Below, one piece after another: positions 8,248-17,683 of a stretch of DNA of 56,472 nt. This stretch comes from Sulfurimonas sp. (lineage in GTDB: Bacteria > Campylobacterota > Campylobacteria > Campylobacterales > Sulfurimonadaceae). A program made the translations under genes and the position numbers. The stretch spans positions 1 through 56,472 of the forward strand of contig JALWTK010000108.1 in the NCBI GenBank assembly GCA_027082875.1, in the 5' to 3' direction. Position 1 is the stretch's first letter. Each line of letters opens with the position of its first letter. A model generated the notes under the pieces. The model saw only the letters and a program-made list of their open reading frames with translations. It was not told the DNA's origin and did no database searches.

Positions 8248-9831
8248 TTAAGAACCTACGATTGGACCGAATGGGGCATAATCTGTGTGTTCCCCATCCT
8301 GATACTTCTTGTAATTAGCGATAAACATCTCAGCAAGATTATCTCTAGTTGTATCAAAAAGATCTTTATCTTCCCAAGCATTACGAGGGTTAAGAATCTC
8401 TGGTTTGATATCTCCAAGAGTTTTAGGAACATGAAGTCTAAATGTTTTTGTCGTATCAAACTCACTTTCGTTGATACTACCATCTAAAATAGCATTAATA
8501 CAAGCACGTGTATTTTTGATACTCATACGCTTTCCAACACCATAAGCACCACCAGTCCAACCAGTGTTTACTAGGTAAACATTTACATTGTGCTTGTCTA
8601 TCTTCTCACCAAGAAGTTTCGCATAAACTGTTGGATGAAGAGTCATAAAGGCTTCTCCAAAACATGCAGAGAAAGTAGCAACTGGCTCAGTGATACCACG
8701 CTCAGTTCCAGCAACTTTCGCAGTATATCCACTTAAGAAGTAGTACATTGCTTGCTCTTTAGTAAGTTTTGATACTGGAGGAAGCACACCAAAAGCATCA
8801 GCAGTTAAGAAGATGATATTTTCAGGATGTCCTGCCATAAGATCTTCTTTATGGTTCACTATATGCTCGATAGGGTAAGAAACACGAGTATTTTCAGTTT
8901 TTGAACCATCTTCATAATCTACCTCACCCTCACCATACATAACAACATTTTCTAAAAGTGCATCCTTACGGATAGCACCATAAATCTCAGGTTCACTTTT
9001 ACCATCAAGGTTAATTACTTTTGCATAGCATCCACCCTCAAAGTTAAAGACACCATAGTTATCCCAACCATGCTCATCATCACCGATTAAAGCACGATGA
9101 GGATCAGTAGAGAGAGTTGTTTTTCCAGTTCCACTGAGTCCAAAGAAAAGTGCAGTATCACCACGTTCACCAACATTTGCAGAACAATGCATAGAAAGTT
9201 TACCCTCAAGTGGTAACCAGTAGTTCATCATAGAGAAGATACCTTTTTTAAGCTCTCCACCATACCAAGTACCACCTATAATACAGATATTTCGCTCAAC
9301 ATCAAAAAGAACAAATACTTCAGAGTTAAGACCATGTTCTTTCCATTTGTCATTAACTGCTTTACAAGCATTTAGCACTACAAAGTCAGATTTAAACACT
9401 TCTAGTTCTGGCTCTGTTGGACGAATGAACATATTTTTTACAAAATGTGACTGCCAAGCTATCTCTGTTACAAAGCGAATTGACTTTTTAGATGCGGCAC
9501 TCGCTCCACTATAAACATCAGTAACATAAAGATCTTTCCCAGAAAGTTGCTCTTGTGCAACTTCTAAAAGTTCATCAAATACTTCAGCACTTACTTTCTG
9601 ATTTACATCACCCCAAGCAATATATTTATTAGATGGATCACGATCCACAAAATACTTATCCTTTGGAGAACGTCCAGTAAAGATACCAGTGTCAACTGCT
9701 GTTGCACCTGTTTTGGTTTGAGCCACTTCACCATTGTCTAACTCATGTTTGATAAGATCATCATAACTTAAGTTGTGAAAAACTTCTCCCACATTTTTAA
9801 GTCCTAATGCTTCTAATTCTGATATATTCAT
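8248..9831 (-). CDS. pckA: phosphoenolpyruvate carboxykinase (ATP)
   Basis: 527 residues, usual length for the ATP-dependent enzyme, which converts oxaloacetate and ATP to phosphoenolpyruvate, CO2 and ADP in gluconeogenesis. It shows the kinase-1a P-loop [11 protein letters not shown], kinase-2 [23 protein letters not shown], the oxaloacetate-binding R-S-P-K-D-K-Y ([10 protein letters not shown]), and the C-terminal adenine-binding region (TRACINAIL). An AAGGT ribosome site precedes the ATG, and a -10-like TATAAT lies on the minus strand at 9871-9866. It stands alone, consistent with a mainly autotrophic organism that builds sugars from TCA intermediates. Confidence 0.97.
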   Translation of the reverse strand: MNISELEALGLKNVGEVFHNLSYDDLIKHELDNGEVAQTKTGATAVDTGIFTGRSPKDKYFVDRDPSNKYIAWGDVNQKVSAEVFDELLEVAQEQLSGKDLYVTDVYSGASAASKKSIRFVTEIAWQSHFVKNMFIRPTEPELEVFKSDFVVLNACKAVNDKWKEHGLNSEVFVLFDVERNICIIGGTWYGGELKKGIFSMMNYWLPLEGKLSMHCSANVGERGDTALFFGLSGTGKTTLSTDPHRALIGDDEHGWDNYGVFNFEGGCYAKVINLDGKSEPEIYGAIRKDALLENVVMYGEGEVDYEDGSKTENTRVSYPIEHIVNHKEDLMAGHPENIIFLTADAFGVLPPVSKLTKEQAMYYFLSGYTAKVAGTERGITEPVATFSACFGEAFMTLHPTVYAKLLGEKIDKHNVNVYLVNTGWTGGAYGVGKRMSIKNTRACINAILDGSINESEFDTTKTFRLHVPKTLGDIKPEILNPRNAWEDKDLFDTTRDNLAEMFIANYKKYQDGEHTDYAPFGPIVGS

Positions 9832-10014
9832 AGTTTACCTTGTACTATTGTATTTATATTTTGAAATTATACACCTAACAAACATAAATTAAAAGTAAAT
9901 ATTTAATATTTATCAAAAGTTTTATAAAATTTCAGAGAGATTGAAAATTTATTAAAAATTGAAAATTACTTTAAGTATTGTTTGGTAAAATTTCGTTCTT
10001 TCTATTTATAAATT
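9832..10014. other. A+T-rich intergenic region upstream of pckA and tRNA-Val
   Basis: No gene is visible. It contains the minus-strand pckA promoter region (TATAAT at 9871-9866 on the minus strand) and the plus-strand promoter region of the tRNA, with a possible -10 TAAAAT at 9986-9991. Otherwise it is featureless A+T-rich DNA. Confidence 0.6.
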
Positions 10015-10089
10015 GCTCGATTAACTCAGTGGTAGAGTATCACCTCGACAAGGTGGGAGTCACTGGTTCAAATCCAGTATCGAGCACCA
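10015..10089 (+). tRNA. tRNA-Val (GAC anticodon)
   Basis: A complete cloverleaf: acceptor GCTCGAT (10015-10021) pairs with ATCGAGC (10079-10085), with A as discriminator and an encoded CCA (10087-10089). The D arm is ACTC/GAGT, and the anticodon stem TCACC/GGTGG encloses the loop TCGACAA with anticodon GAC. The T arm is ACTGG-TTCAAAT-CCAGT. It reads GUC and GUU. It stands alone, 88 bases upstream of purL, with no sign of an integrated element at its 3' end. Confidence 0.97.
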
Positions 10090-10177
10090 TTCACTCATAA
10101 ACTTCAACTCTTTAAAATAACTCTAACAACTTTTTTGATATAATCCATTTTTAAATTCAAATTTTTAGGATTCCTCC

Positions 10178-12394
10178 GTGAGCCAACAACTAGAAAACAT
10201 CGAAGAACAACTAGCAAATCATAAATTAAGTCAAGATGACTATACACACATAAAAGAGATACTTAAACGCGAGCCAAATCTCGTTGAACTTGGTATTTTC
10301 TCTGCAATGTGGTCTGAACACTGTTCTTACAAATCTTCAAAAGTACACTTAAAAGGTTTCCCTACAAAAGCTCCTTGGGTTATTCAAGGTCCTGGTGAAA
10401 ATGCTGGTGTCATTGACATCGGTGATGGTTATGCTGCTGTCTTTAAGATGGAGTCACATAACCACCCTTCATTTATAGAGCCTTATCAAGGTGCTGCTAC
10501 TGGTGTTGGTGGGATTATGCGTGATGTATTTACTATGGGTGCTCGCCCTGTCGCTTCACTGAATGCTCTTCGTTTTGGAAATATCACAAATGATGATGAT
10601 ATCTCAAAGCACCAACGCTATTTAGTTCGTGGTGTAACTGAGGGTATCGGTGGTTATGGGAATTGTATGGGTGTCCCTACTATCGGTGGAGAAGTAAGTT
10701 TTGATGAGTGTTACAATGGTAACATCTTAGTAAATGCTTTTAACCTTGGTATAGCAAAATCTGATGAGATATTTTTAGGTCTAGCTGAAGGTCTTGGGAA
10801 TCCAGTTATGTATGTTGGTGCAAAAACTGGTCGTGATGGTCTTGGTGGAGCTGTGATGAGTTCTGACTCATTTACAGAAGAGAGTAAATCTCTTCGCCCT
10901 ACTGTTCAAGTTGGTGATCCTTTTACTGAAAAACTTCTTCTTGAAGCTTGTATGGAACTTTTCAAAACTGACCATGTTGTTGGTATCCAAGATATGGGTG
11001 CAGCGGGTCTTACATCTTCTGCATTTGAGATGGCTGGGCGTTCTGGTTCGGGTATGATTATGCACCTTGACAAGGTTCCTGCTCGTGAAGAAAATATGAC
11101 TCCTTATGACTTTATGCTTTCAGAGTCTCAAGAGCGTATGCTTCTTTGTGCGAAAAAAGGAAGTGAGCAAGCTATTATAGATATCTTTGAGAAGTGGGAC
11201 TTAGATGCTGCTGTTGTTGGTGAAGTAACGGCAACGGGAAATATGGAACTCTTCTGGCATGGTGAAAAATGTGCAGAAGTTCCTGTTGATCCTGTAAGTG
11301 AAGAGGCTCCTGAACTCAATCGCCCTATGAGTAAACCTGCATATCTTGCTGACTTAGCATCTATAACTATCAACGACTTTGACAAAGTTTCTAACCAAGC
11401 TGCATTTGAGACACTTACTAAGTCTATGGAAGTAGTAGATAAGTCATGGATCTATACTCAGTATGACTCTATGGTTCAAACAAACACTATCAAAAAAGGT
11501 GGGATGCTTGATGCTTCTGTTATCCGTGTAAAAGAAAATGGTAAAGCCTTAGCAATGTCTGCTGATTGTAATGTACGTTACTGTTATGTTGACCCCAGAA
11601 ATGGTGGTGCAGCAGCAGTTATAGAGGCTGGGCGTAATGTCGCTATGAGTGGTGCTAGACCTTTAGCCGTAACGGATTGTCTGAACTATGGAAACCCTGA
11701 GAACTCAGAAGTTATGTGGCAGTTCTCTGAGGGTTGTCTTGGTATCAAAGAAGCCTGTGCAGAGCTTACTACACCAGTTATCGGTGGAAATGTTTCACTT
11801 TACAACGAGACAAATGGTGTTTCAGTTTTCCCAACGCCATCTATAGCAACTGTTGGTGTAAATGATGATCAGAATAATGTTCTTATGTCAAGCTTCCAAA
11901 GTGCTGGTAATGCACTCTACCTAGTAGGTGAGTCTAAGTCAGAGTTTGGTGGTTCTCTTTACATGAAAGAGATCTGTGATACAGTTGCTGGTGTTATGCC
12001 AGAAATCGACTACAAGGCAGAACTTGCTCTTTGGGACTTAGTTATCGAGGGCAATAAGAAAAACTTACTCGAGTGTGCTAAAGATGCAAGTAGTGGTGGT
12101 GTGGCTATCGCGTTAGCAAAAATGGTTGCAACTTCAGGTCTGGGATGTGATGTTGAGATGAGTGTGGCAGATGAGAGAGATATCTTTGCTGAGTCTATGA
12201 GCCGTGCTATCATCGAGGTAAAACCTGAGAACTGTGCTGCGTTTGAAGCTATGCTTGATGAGTCAATGGCAGTTGAGAAGATAGGTACTGTTGGCAGTGA
12301 TAACATCAAAGTTAACGATGTAGAGATGAGTCTTGAACAGTTACAAGATAACTACTTCAATACTTTCAAACGTGTTATAGAACGCGACGTATAA
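10178..12394 (+). CDS. purL: phosphoribosylformylglycinamidine synthase II
   Basis: 738 residues from a GTG start preceded by TAGGA. This is the 'small' PurL type, which works with separate PurQ and PurS subunits to convert FGAR, glutamine and ATP into FGAM in purine synthesis. Signature segments include [12 protein letters not shown] near residue 45, [20 protein letters not shown] with the catalytic His, and the later glycine-rich [14 protein letters not shown] of the second AIRS-like half. A TATAAT at 10139-10144 is a likely -10 box. purS and purQ are not next to it. Confidence 0.97.
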   Translation: MSQQLENIEEQLANHKLSQDDYTHIKEILKREPNLVELGIFSAMWSEHCSYKSSKVHLKGFPTKAPWVIQGPGENAGVIDIGDGYAAVFKMESHNHPSFIEPYQGAATGVGGIMRDVFTMGARPVASLNALRFGNITNDDDISKHQRYLVRGVTEGIGGYGNCMGVPTIGGEVSFDECYNGNILVNAFNLGIAKSDEIFLGLAEGLGNPVMYVGAKTGRDGLGGAVMSSDSFTEESKSLRPTVQVGDPFTEKLLLEACMELFKTDHVVGIQDMGAAGLTSSAFEMAGRSGSGMIMHLDKVPAREENMTPYDFMLSESQERMLLCAKKGSEQAIIDIFEKWDLDAAVVGEVTATGNMELFWHGEKCAEVPVDPVSEEAPELNRPMSKPAYLADLASITINDFDKVSNQAAFETLTKSMEVVDKSWIYTQYDSMVQTNTIKKGGMLDASVIRVKENGKALAMSADCNVRYCYVDPRNGGAAAVIEAGRNVAMSGARPLAVTDCLNYGNPENSEVMWQFSEGCLGIKEACAELTTPVIGGNVSLYNETNGVSVFPTPSIATVGVNDDQNNVLMSSFQSAGNALYLVGESKSEFGGSLYMKEICDTVAGVMPEIDYKAELALWDLVIEGNKKNLLECAKDASSGGVAIALAKMVATSGLGCDVEMSVADERDIFAESMSRAIIEVKPENCAAFEAMLDESMAVEKIGTVGSDNIKVNDVEMSLEQLQDNYFNTFKRVIERDV

Positions 12395-12420
12395 TATTAA
12401 ACTTAAGAATAAGGAAAAAC

Positions 12421-12990
12421 ATGATCAAAAATATACTCGCACTCATTGGTGCTATTGTTTTGCTAATAGGTGCTGGGGCTTACATAAAGATGGGTTCTGC
12501 TGTTGAGAAATTAGATGCTGGTGCATTACCTGCTTATATGGATATGTTTAATAAAGTACTCAAAGATGGTGACCCTGCAAAGTCTATGATGAAAGAGTTC
12601 AAGGTAGAAGAAGATGTGAGTGGTGATGATGTAAAAGAGTCTATTACCGCTCTTGTAGAAGAGTATAACATGAGACTTACAGGTTATGTAAAAATGTTTA
12701 CAAAAGAGGATGCAAAACCAGATGAAGTAAAAGAAGCTAGAATTTATTCTCTATGTTCTTTACCAATCGCTCATGTATTCTTAAATCACTCTCGTTACTT
12801 TGGTGGTTTTATGCCTTGTAGAATTATGTATGTTCAGTATGGAAATGGTGATGCTTACCTAATCACAATGGACTTAACTTTAGCTATTCATGGTGGATTC
12901 CCACTTGATGGTAAAATGTCAAAAATGGCGCAGAAAGTAGACACTGCACTAACTGAAATTCCTGAACGTGCAGCTAAAGGTGATTTTTAA
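12421..12990 (+). CDS. DUF302-like protein, membrane-anchored paralogue
   Basis: 189 residues with one N-terminal transmembrane helix (residues about 4-23) and a soluble domain that looks like DUF302: it ends with MPCRIMYVQY...YLITMDL...IHGG, the usual 'L-P-C-R-I...M-D...G-G-K-P' pattern, and has two Cys in the conserved core. DUF302 proteins have no settled function; the soluble part should face the periplasm. It is followed after 58 bases by a paralogue that shares 254 identical bases with it (12658-12911). RBS AAGGAA precedes the ATG. Confidence 0.7.
   Translation: MIKNILALIGAIVLLIGAGAYIKMGSAVEKLDAGALPAYMDMFNKVLKDGDPAKSMMKEFKVEEDVSGDDVKESITALVEEYNMRLTGYVKMFTKEDAKPDEVKEARIYSLCSLPIAHVFLNHSRYFGGFMPCRIMYVQYGNGDAYLITMDLTLAIHGGFPLDGKMSKMAQKVDTALTEIPERAAKGDF
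12658..12911 (+). repeat. 254-bp exact direct repeat, copy 1
   Basis: Base-for-base identical by eye to 13301-13554 (offset 643), in the same direction and the same reading frame of two adjacent paralogues. The flanks on both sides diverge. This pattern points to recent gene conversion. Confidence 0.93.
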
Positions 12991-13048
12991 TCTCTCTTTA
13001 ATTTTAAAGTAGTAAAATTTAGCCGAAATTATAATAAAAAGGAATATA

Positions 13049-13633
13049 ATGAAAAAAATTATATTAGGTATTACAACGTTATTAGCAATGATGACATTTT
13101 CTGGATGTGCGACAACACATATGGGTTGGACAGCAGTAACACAGCAACATAAGTTAGATGATGGTGCAATGGAAGCATATGATAAGTTATTCTCAAATGT
13201 TGCAGAATATGGTGATCCAGCAAAAGCGATGATGAAAGAATTCAAAGTATCAGAAGATGTTAGTGGTGATGATGTAAAAGAGTCTATTACAGCACTTACT
13301 GAAGAGTATAACATGAGACTTACAGGTTATGTAAAAATGTTTACAAAAGAGGATGCAAAACCAGATGAAGTAAAAGAAGCTAGAATTTATTCTCTATGTT
13401 CTTTACCAATCGCTCATGTATTCTTAAATCACTCTCGTTACTTTGGTGGTTTTATGCCTTGTAGAATTATGTATGTTCAGTATGGAAATGGTGATGCTTA
13501 CCTAATCACAATGGACTTAACTTTAGCTATTCATGGTGGATTCCCACTTGATGGAGAGATGTTAAAACTTGCTAATAAAGTAGATACAGCAATGACTGAA
13601 ATTCCAGCACGTGCGGCAGAAGGTGACTTCTAG
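13049..13633 (+). CDS. DUF302-like lipoprotein paralogue
   Basis: 194 residues with a lipoprotein signal (MTFSGC, lipobox Cys at residue 20), so it is probably lipid-anchored in the periplasm. The rest matches the preceding gene: the middle is similar, and the block encoded by 13301-13554 is identical. The two genes therefore place the same domain on a transmembrane anchor and on a lipid anchor. A TATAAT-like box and AAAAGGAAT lie just upstream, so it may have its own promoter. Function unknown. Confidence 0.72.
   Translation: MKKIILGITTLLAMMTFSGCATTHMGWTAVTQQHKLDDGAMEAYDKLFSNVAEYGDPAKAMMKEFKVSEDVSGDDVKESITALTEEYNMRLTGYVKMFTKEDAKPDEVKEARIYSLCSLPIAHVFLNHSRYFGGFMPCRIMYVQYGNGDAYLITMDLTLAIHGGFPLDGEMLKLANKVDTAMTEIPARAAEGDF
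13301..13554 (+). repeat. 254-bp exact direct repeat, copy 2
   Basis: Second copy of the block at 12658-12911. It encodes the segment from EEYNMRLTGYV to HGGFPLDG, which includes the conserved Cys residues and the PCRI motif. Confidence 0.93.
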
Positions 13634-13648
13634 TCCCTGCCCCACTTC

Positions 13649-13679
13649 TTACTCTCTATCTTTATAGATAAGAGAGTAA
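13649..13679. terminator. hairpin between convergent DUF302 gene and pfkA
   Basis: TTACTCTC-TATCT pairs with AGATA-AGAGAGTAA around a TTAT loop, with one bulged base. It overlaps the pfkA stop codon. There is no T tract on either side, so it may be a hairpin roadblock or a 3'-end stabiliser rather than a classic intrinsic terminator. Confidence 0.45.
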
Positions 13680-14609
13680 CTCCTTATCTAACTCTTTTTT
13701 TTTCCCAGTAACCTCTTCAATACTTTTAAAATTAAAACCAAATCTATCATAACAGATAACAGACTCTTCCCTTCCATCTAAAAGAGTATCTATAGCATTT
13801 ACAACAAACTTATAAGCCATCAATCTATCTTTTACAGTAGGATTGCCACCTCTTTGAATATGTCCAAGAATAGATACTCGAGCTTCAATCCCTATCTTCT
13901 TTTCGAACCAATCAGCTATCTCTTGAGACTCCTGTTGTATCCCTTCTGAAACAATAGCAATAAAATATCTACGACCATTTTGTATTTGCTTTTTAAATTC
14001 TACTTCATACTTAGTTAAATCATATTCTATCTCTGGAATCAAGCAGAGTTCAGAGCCTGATGTAAGATGAGAGATAAGAGCAAGAAAGCCACAATCTCTT
14101 CCCATTGTCTCAATAACAAATGCCCTAGAGAAAGATGAGGCAGTATCACGAATAGCATCTATAGAAGTTTTAATGATGTTAAGTGCACTATCAACACCTA
14201 AGCAGTAGTCAGTACCATTTATATCATTATCTATTGTAGAAGGAATAGCACAAAATTTGACACCATGCTCTTTATAAAAAATATCCAAGCCTCGAAAAGA
14301 ACCATCTCCTCCGAGAACAAGTAACATACCTATCTCAAGTTGATCTAAATTTTTTTTAGCAATTTTTCGATACTTTGATTCCATAAATCGTTTACTACGT
14401 GCACTCCCTATCTTAGTTCCACCACGTGTGATGATACCAGCAACATCAGAGTAATTTGCCTCATTAATATTATTATCAATAAGCCCCTCGTAACCATCAT
14501 AAATAAAGTAAGGTGTTAAACTCTTTTCTTTTGCATACTCCACAAATCTTTTTAAAGCTGGATTCATTCCCGATACGTCACCACCTGAGCATAAAATAGC
14601 AATATTCAT
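13662..14609 (-). CDS. pfkA: 6-phosphofructokinase
   Basis: 315 residues, close to the bacterial PfkA length. Motifs: an N-terminal GGDVSGMNPALKRF (usually GGDAPGMN), the GGDGS loop (Gly at the position that is Asp in PPi-dependent enzymes, favouring ATP), PSTIDNDINGTD with the catalytic Asp, the MGRDCGFLAL substrate loop, and the LGHIQRGG C-terminal motif. The residue before TIDND is Ser, where ATP enzymes usually have Gly and PPi enzymes Lys. It would commit fructose-6-phosphate to glycolysis. Some Campylobacterota such as Campylobacter lack this enzyme. Confidence 0.9.
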   Translation of the reverse strand: MNIAILCSGGDVSGMNPALKRFVEYAKEKSLTPYFIYDGYEGLIDNNINEANYSDVAGIITRGGTKIGSARSKRFMESKYRKIAKKNLDQLEIGMLLVLGGDGSFRGLDIFYKEHGVKFCAIPSTIDNDINGTDYCLGVDSALNIIKTSIDAIRDTASSFSRAFVIETMGRDCGFLALISHLTSGSELCLIPEIEYDLTKYEVEFKKQIQNGRRYFIAIVSEGIQQESQEIADWFEKKIGIEARVSILGHIQRGGNPTVKDRLMAYKFVVNAIDTLLDGREESVICYDRFGFNFKSIEEVTGKKKELDKELLSYL

Positions 14610-14701
14610 ATTTTAATTCCTTATTATTAGTATAACTATTTTACCATCATCTAAACTCTATTTAGATAAAATATCGTAATTTATTTTCCAAAGGAATTTT
14701 T

Positions 14702-16240
14702 GTGGCAAAAAGAGCATTAGTAAGTGTAAGTGATAAAGCAGGCATAGTTGAGTTTTGTTCCTCTCTCGTAAAAAACGGTTATGAGATTATCTCAACTGGT
14801 GGAACATATAAGAAGTTAGTTGAAGCTGGTATTGCAGCTATTGAGATAGATGAAGTTACAAAATTTCCTGAGTGTTTTGAGGGGCGTGTAAAAACTTTAA
14901 ACCCTTATGTTCATGGTGGTATTTTACACCGTCGTGACAAGCAAAGTCACCTTGACCAAGCCAAAGAACTTGGGGTTGAGTCTATAGACTTAGTATGTGT
15001 AAACCTCTACCCATTTAAAGAGACTATAGAGCGTACTGATGATTTTGATGACATCATTGAGAACATCGACATCGGTGGACCTGCTATGGTTCGTTCTGCT
15101 GCTAAAAACTTCGATGCGGTTATCATTGTTACTAATGTAGCTGATTATGATGAAGTTATCGATGCTATTGAGAATGAGAAAAACACTAAAGATTTCCGTC
15201 GTGGTTACATGATAAAAGCTTACGAGCACACTGCTGCTTATGACTCTATGATAGCAAACTACATGAATGAGCGTTTTAACGAAGGCTCTGGAGAGAAGCA
15301 GTTTATCGTTGGAAACAAGGTAATGGATACTCGTTATGGAGAGAACCCTCACCAAAAAGGTGCTCTTTATGAGTTTGACATACACTTCACAAACAACTTT
15401 AAAACACTCAAGGGTGAAGCAAGTTTTAACAACTTAAATGACCTTAATGGTGCAGTCAAAATCGCTGCTGGTTTTGGTGATGATAATGCAGTATGTATCT
15501 CTAAGCATGGAAATCCTTGTGGTTTTGCTATCAAAGACACACTTCTAGAAGCTTATACAGAAGCACTCAAGTGTGACCCTGTTTCTGCGTTTGGTGGTGT
15601 TGTTGCAGTAAATGGTACAGTTGATGTAGCACTTGCTGAGAAGATGAATGAGATCTTCTTAGAGGTAGTTATCGCTGGACGTATCACTCCTGAAGCGCAA
15701 GAGGTGTTTGCTAAGAAAAAACGTATCAAACTCTTTGAGATGGGTGCAGATAAGTTAGTGCTTGCAAATGATAAAAAAGACTTCAAACATATCGATGGTG
15801 GATTTGTTTTCCAAGATGCTGATATTGTAGGTGCAGATGAAGTAAAAAATGCAAAGTTAGTTTCTAAAAATACAGCAACACCAGCCGAGATGAAAGACTT
15901 AGAGATAGCATATAAAGTAGCATCTCTTACAAAATCAAACTGTGTTGTTTATGTAAAAGATGCAGCGATGGTAGCTGTTGGTATGGGTATGACTTCTCGC
16001 GTTGATGCTGCTCAGTGTGCTCTGAAAAAAGCTAAAGAGATGGGTCTTGATGTAACTGGTGCAGCATTAGCATCTGAAGCATTCTTTCCATTCCGTGACA
16101 GCATAGATGCAGCAGCATCTGCTGGTGTTAAAAATGTTATAGAGCCTGGTGGATCTATTCGTGATGAAGAGATCATTGATGCGGCTAATGAGTTTGGTAT
16201 GAGCTTATATTTCTCAGAAATTCGTCATTTTTTACATTAA
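14702..16240 (+). CDS. purH: bifunctional AICAR transformylase / IMP cyclohydrolase
   Basis: 512 residues from a GTG start. The N-terminal MGS-like IMP cyclohydrolase domain starts with [16 protein letters not shown] and includes STGGTYKKL and [15 protein letters not shown]; the C-terminal transformylase domain includes [20 protein letters not shown] and the final [24 protein letters not shown]. It carries out the last two steps of IMP synthesis. A strong hairpin terminator follows 18 bases after the stop. Confidence 0.97.
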   Translation: MAKRALVSVSDKAGIVEFCSSLVKNGYEIISTGGTYKKLVEAGIAAIEIDEVTKFPECFEGRVKTLNPYVHGGILHRRDKQSHLDQAKELGVESIDLVCVNLYPFKETIERTDDFDDIIENIDIGGPAMVRSAAKNFDAVIIVTNVADYDEVIDAIENEKNTKDFRRGYMIKAYEHTAAYDSMIANYMNERFNEGSGEKQFIVGNKVMDTRYGENPHQKGALYEFDIHFTNNFKTLKGEASFNNLNDLNGAVKIAAGFGDDNAVCISKHGNPCGFAIKDTLLEAYTEALKCDPVSAFGGVVAVNGTVDVALAEKMNEIFLEVVIAGRITPEAQEVFAKKKRIKLFEMGADKLVLANDKKDFKHIDGGFVFQDADIVGADEVKNAKLVSKNTATPAEMKDLEIAYKVASLTKSNCVVYVKDAAMVAVGMGMTSRVDAAQCALKKAKEMGLDVTGAALASEAFFPFRDSIDAAASAGVKNVIEPGGSIRDEEIIDAANEFGMSLYFSEIRHFLH

Positions 16241-16257
16241 GTCTACATTAAAAATTA

Positions 16258-16298
16258 AAATAGCAACATACTTTCTATGTTGCTATTTCCTCTTTTTC
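16258..16298 (+). terminator. intrinsic terminator after purH
   Basis: A 13-bp perfect stem, AAATAGCAACATA (16258-16270) with TATGTTGCTATTT (16276-16288), around a CTTTC loop and followed by a T-rich run (CCTCTTTTTC). It separates purH from the cbpA promoter. Confidence 0.85.
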
Positions 16299-16304
16299 TA
16301 GAAC

Positions 16305-16339
16305 CTTGATTGACATAGGCTCAACTCTTGTGATATAAT
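16305..16339 (+). promoter_or_regulatory. cbpA-hspR promoter with HAIR-like HspR operator
   Basis: A near-perfect sigma70 promoter: TTGACA at 16310-16315, an 18-base spacer, TATAAT at 16334-16339. Overlapping its -35 is an inverted repeat, CTTGA (16305-16309), 11 bases, TCAAC (16321-16325). The known HAIR consensus for HspR is CTTGAGT-N7-ACTCAAG, which has the same 11-base spacing; only the last base of the second half differs. HspR bound here would block RNA polymerase, giving autorepression of the cbpA-hspR operon. Confidence 0.75.
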
Positions 16340-16389
16340 TCCGCTAAATAATAAAAAACAAACAATTATGTACTAAAAAGGAGTCAGTA

Positions 16390-17292
16390 ATGGCAAAATC
16401 GTTATATGAAACATTAGAAATAAATGACAATGCAAGTGAAGCAGAAATAAAAAAAGCATATAGAAAGCTTGCACGAAAATACCACCCAGATGTAAATAAA
16501 GAGGTGTCTGCTGAAGAGAAGTTCAAAGAGATAAATGCGGCCTACGAGATACTCAGTGACAAAGAGAAAAAGCAACAGTATGATATGCATGGAGACTCTA
16601 TGTTTGGTGGTCAAAACTTCCATGACTTTTCTCGTAGTCATGGCGGTGCTGGTGCTGGAAATATGGAAGATATACTTCGTGAAATGTTTGGCGGTGGCGG
16701 TGCGCAATTTGGTGGAGGAGGCAATCCATTTGGTGGAGGAGGCAATCCTTTTGGCGGTGGCTTTGGTGGTGGAGGTTTCCAGCAAGAAGTAAATCTTGAT
16801 ATGGAAACTAAAGTTACTATCCCTTTTATCGTTTCAGTTTTAGGTGGTAGCCACTCTGTTGCAGTCAATGGCGATAGATTTGACATAAAAATTCCAGCTG
16901 GTGTAAATAGCGGTGAGAAGATGCGAGTCAAGGGAAAAGGTCATACACAAGGTGGTCGCACGGGAGATCTTTTCTTAAAGATAACGGTTGCAAGCTCACC
17001 TGAGTATGAACGCGAAGGAGATGACCTTGTAAAATCTTTCGATGTGCCACTCCATGCAGCACTTTTTGGTGATAAGATAGCCATAGAGACACTAGAAAAA
17101 GAGATAAAACTCAAAGTACCTCAAAACACAAAAAATGGTCAGCGTTTTCGTGTAAAAGAGATGGGTGCAATGAATAGAAAAACAAAAACTCGTGGTAATC
17201 TTTACCTCAAAGCTAATATTGTACTACCAAATGTAGATGATCTTGATGAGGACTTAGTAGAACTTATGAAAGAGAAGCTTCCTAAGGAGTAA
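16390..17292 (+). CDS. cbpA: DnaJ-family co-chaperone (CbpA type)
   Basis: 300 residues. The J domain (residues about 4-70) holds the HPD motif in KYHPDVNK; a Gly/Phe-rich stretch with three imperfect copies of a 21-base unit (encoding FGGGGNP-like repeats) follows; then the C-terminal substrate-binding domains. There is no zinc-finger CxxCxGxG set, which marks it as CbpA-type rather than full DnaJ. It stimulates DnaK ATPase. It lies 3 bases before hspR, the conserved Campylobacterota order, under the HAIR-like operator. RBS AAAAGGAG. Confidence 0.93.
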   Translation: MAKSLYETLEINDNASEAEIKKAYRKLARKYHPDVNKEVSAEEKFKEINAAYEILSDKEKKQQYDMHGDSMFGGQNFHDFSRSHGGAGAGNMEDILREMFGGGGAQFGGGGNPFGGGGNPFGGGFGGGGFQQEVNLDMETKVTIPFIVSVLGGSHSVAVNGDRFDIKIPAGVNSGEKMRVKGKGHTQGGRTGDLFLKITVASSPEYEREGDDLVKSFDVPLHAALFGDKIAIETLEKEIKLKVPQNTKNGQRFRVKEMGAMNRKTKTRGNLYLKANIVLPNVDDLDEDLVELMKEKLPKE

Positions 17293-17295
17293 AAA

Positions 17296-17676
17296 ATGAT
17301 ACACAACTATGATGAACCTGTATATCTTATAAGTATCGTTGCAAAGATTCTTGACATACACCCTCAAACACTAAGACAGTATGAACGCGAGAATCTTATA
17401 TGCCCTTCGCGTTCAAACGGCCGTATACGCCTCTACTCCCAACGCGACATAGACAAGATAAAGCTTATCTTGCGTTTAACGAGAGAGCTTGGTGTCAACC
17501 TTGCTGGAGTAGACATCATACTGCGTTTAAAAGATAATGTAGATGGAATGGAAAAAGAGATAGCAGAACTTCGTCATGAAGTGCAAAAGGCAAAAAGTTC
17601 TCATTCTGTCGCTCCAGATAAAGCACTTGTCACAACGAGAAGTATTTATGAGATGATTATATTTGAAGACAAATAA
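17296..17676 (+). CDS. hspR: MerR-family heat-shock repressor HspR
   Basis: 126 residues. An N-terminal MerR-type winged helix begins YLISIVAKILDIHPQTLRQYERENLICPSRSNGRIRLYS, the standard HspR signature with helix-turn-helix and wing. Residues 75-100 form a coiled coil. HspR represses chaperone genes, usually with DnaK as co-repressor. Two HAIR-like sites in this window, before cbpA-hspR and before grpE-dnaK, are its probable targets. It converges on murA with a 7-base gap. Confidence 0.93.
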   Translation: MIHNYDEPVYLISIVAKILDIHPQTLRQYERENLICPSRSNGRIRLYSQRDIDKIKLILRLTRELGVNLAGVDIILRLKDNVDGMEKEIAELRHEVQKAKSSHSVAPDKALVTTRSIYEMIIFEDK

Positions 17677-17683
17677 GTGGCGA

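Noticed and set aside
8218-8487. Plus-strand open frame overlapping the pckA 3' end
   Set aside because: It lies opposite the strongly conserved PEPCK C-terminus, has no protein motif and follows a terminator; treated as a shadow frame.
10015-10089. tRNA-Val as an attachment site for an integrated element
   Set aside because: No integrase, no direct repeat of the tRNA 3' end, and ordinary purL follows directly.
13649-13679. A regulatory operator shared by pfkA and the DUF302 gene
   Set aside because: The two genes converge here, so the palindrome is at their 3' ends; a hairpin in RNA is the simpler reading.
16680-16790. GGTGGAGG-type tandem repeats that might be a variable-number repeat locus
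   Set aside because: They encode the Gly/Phe-rich linker of the CbpA protein and need no separate explanation; only about three imperfect units are present.
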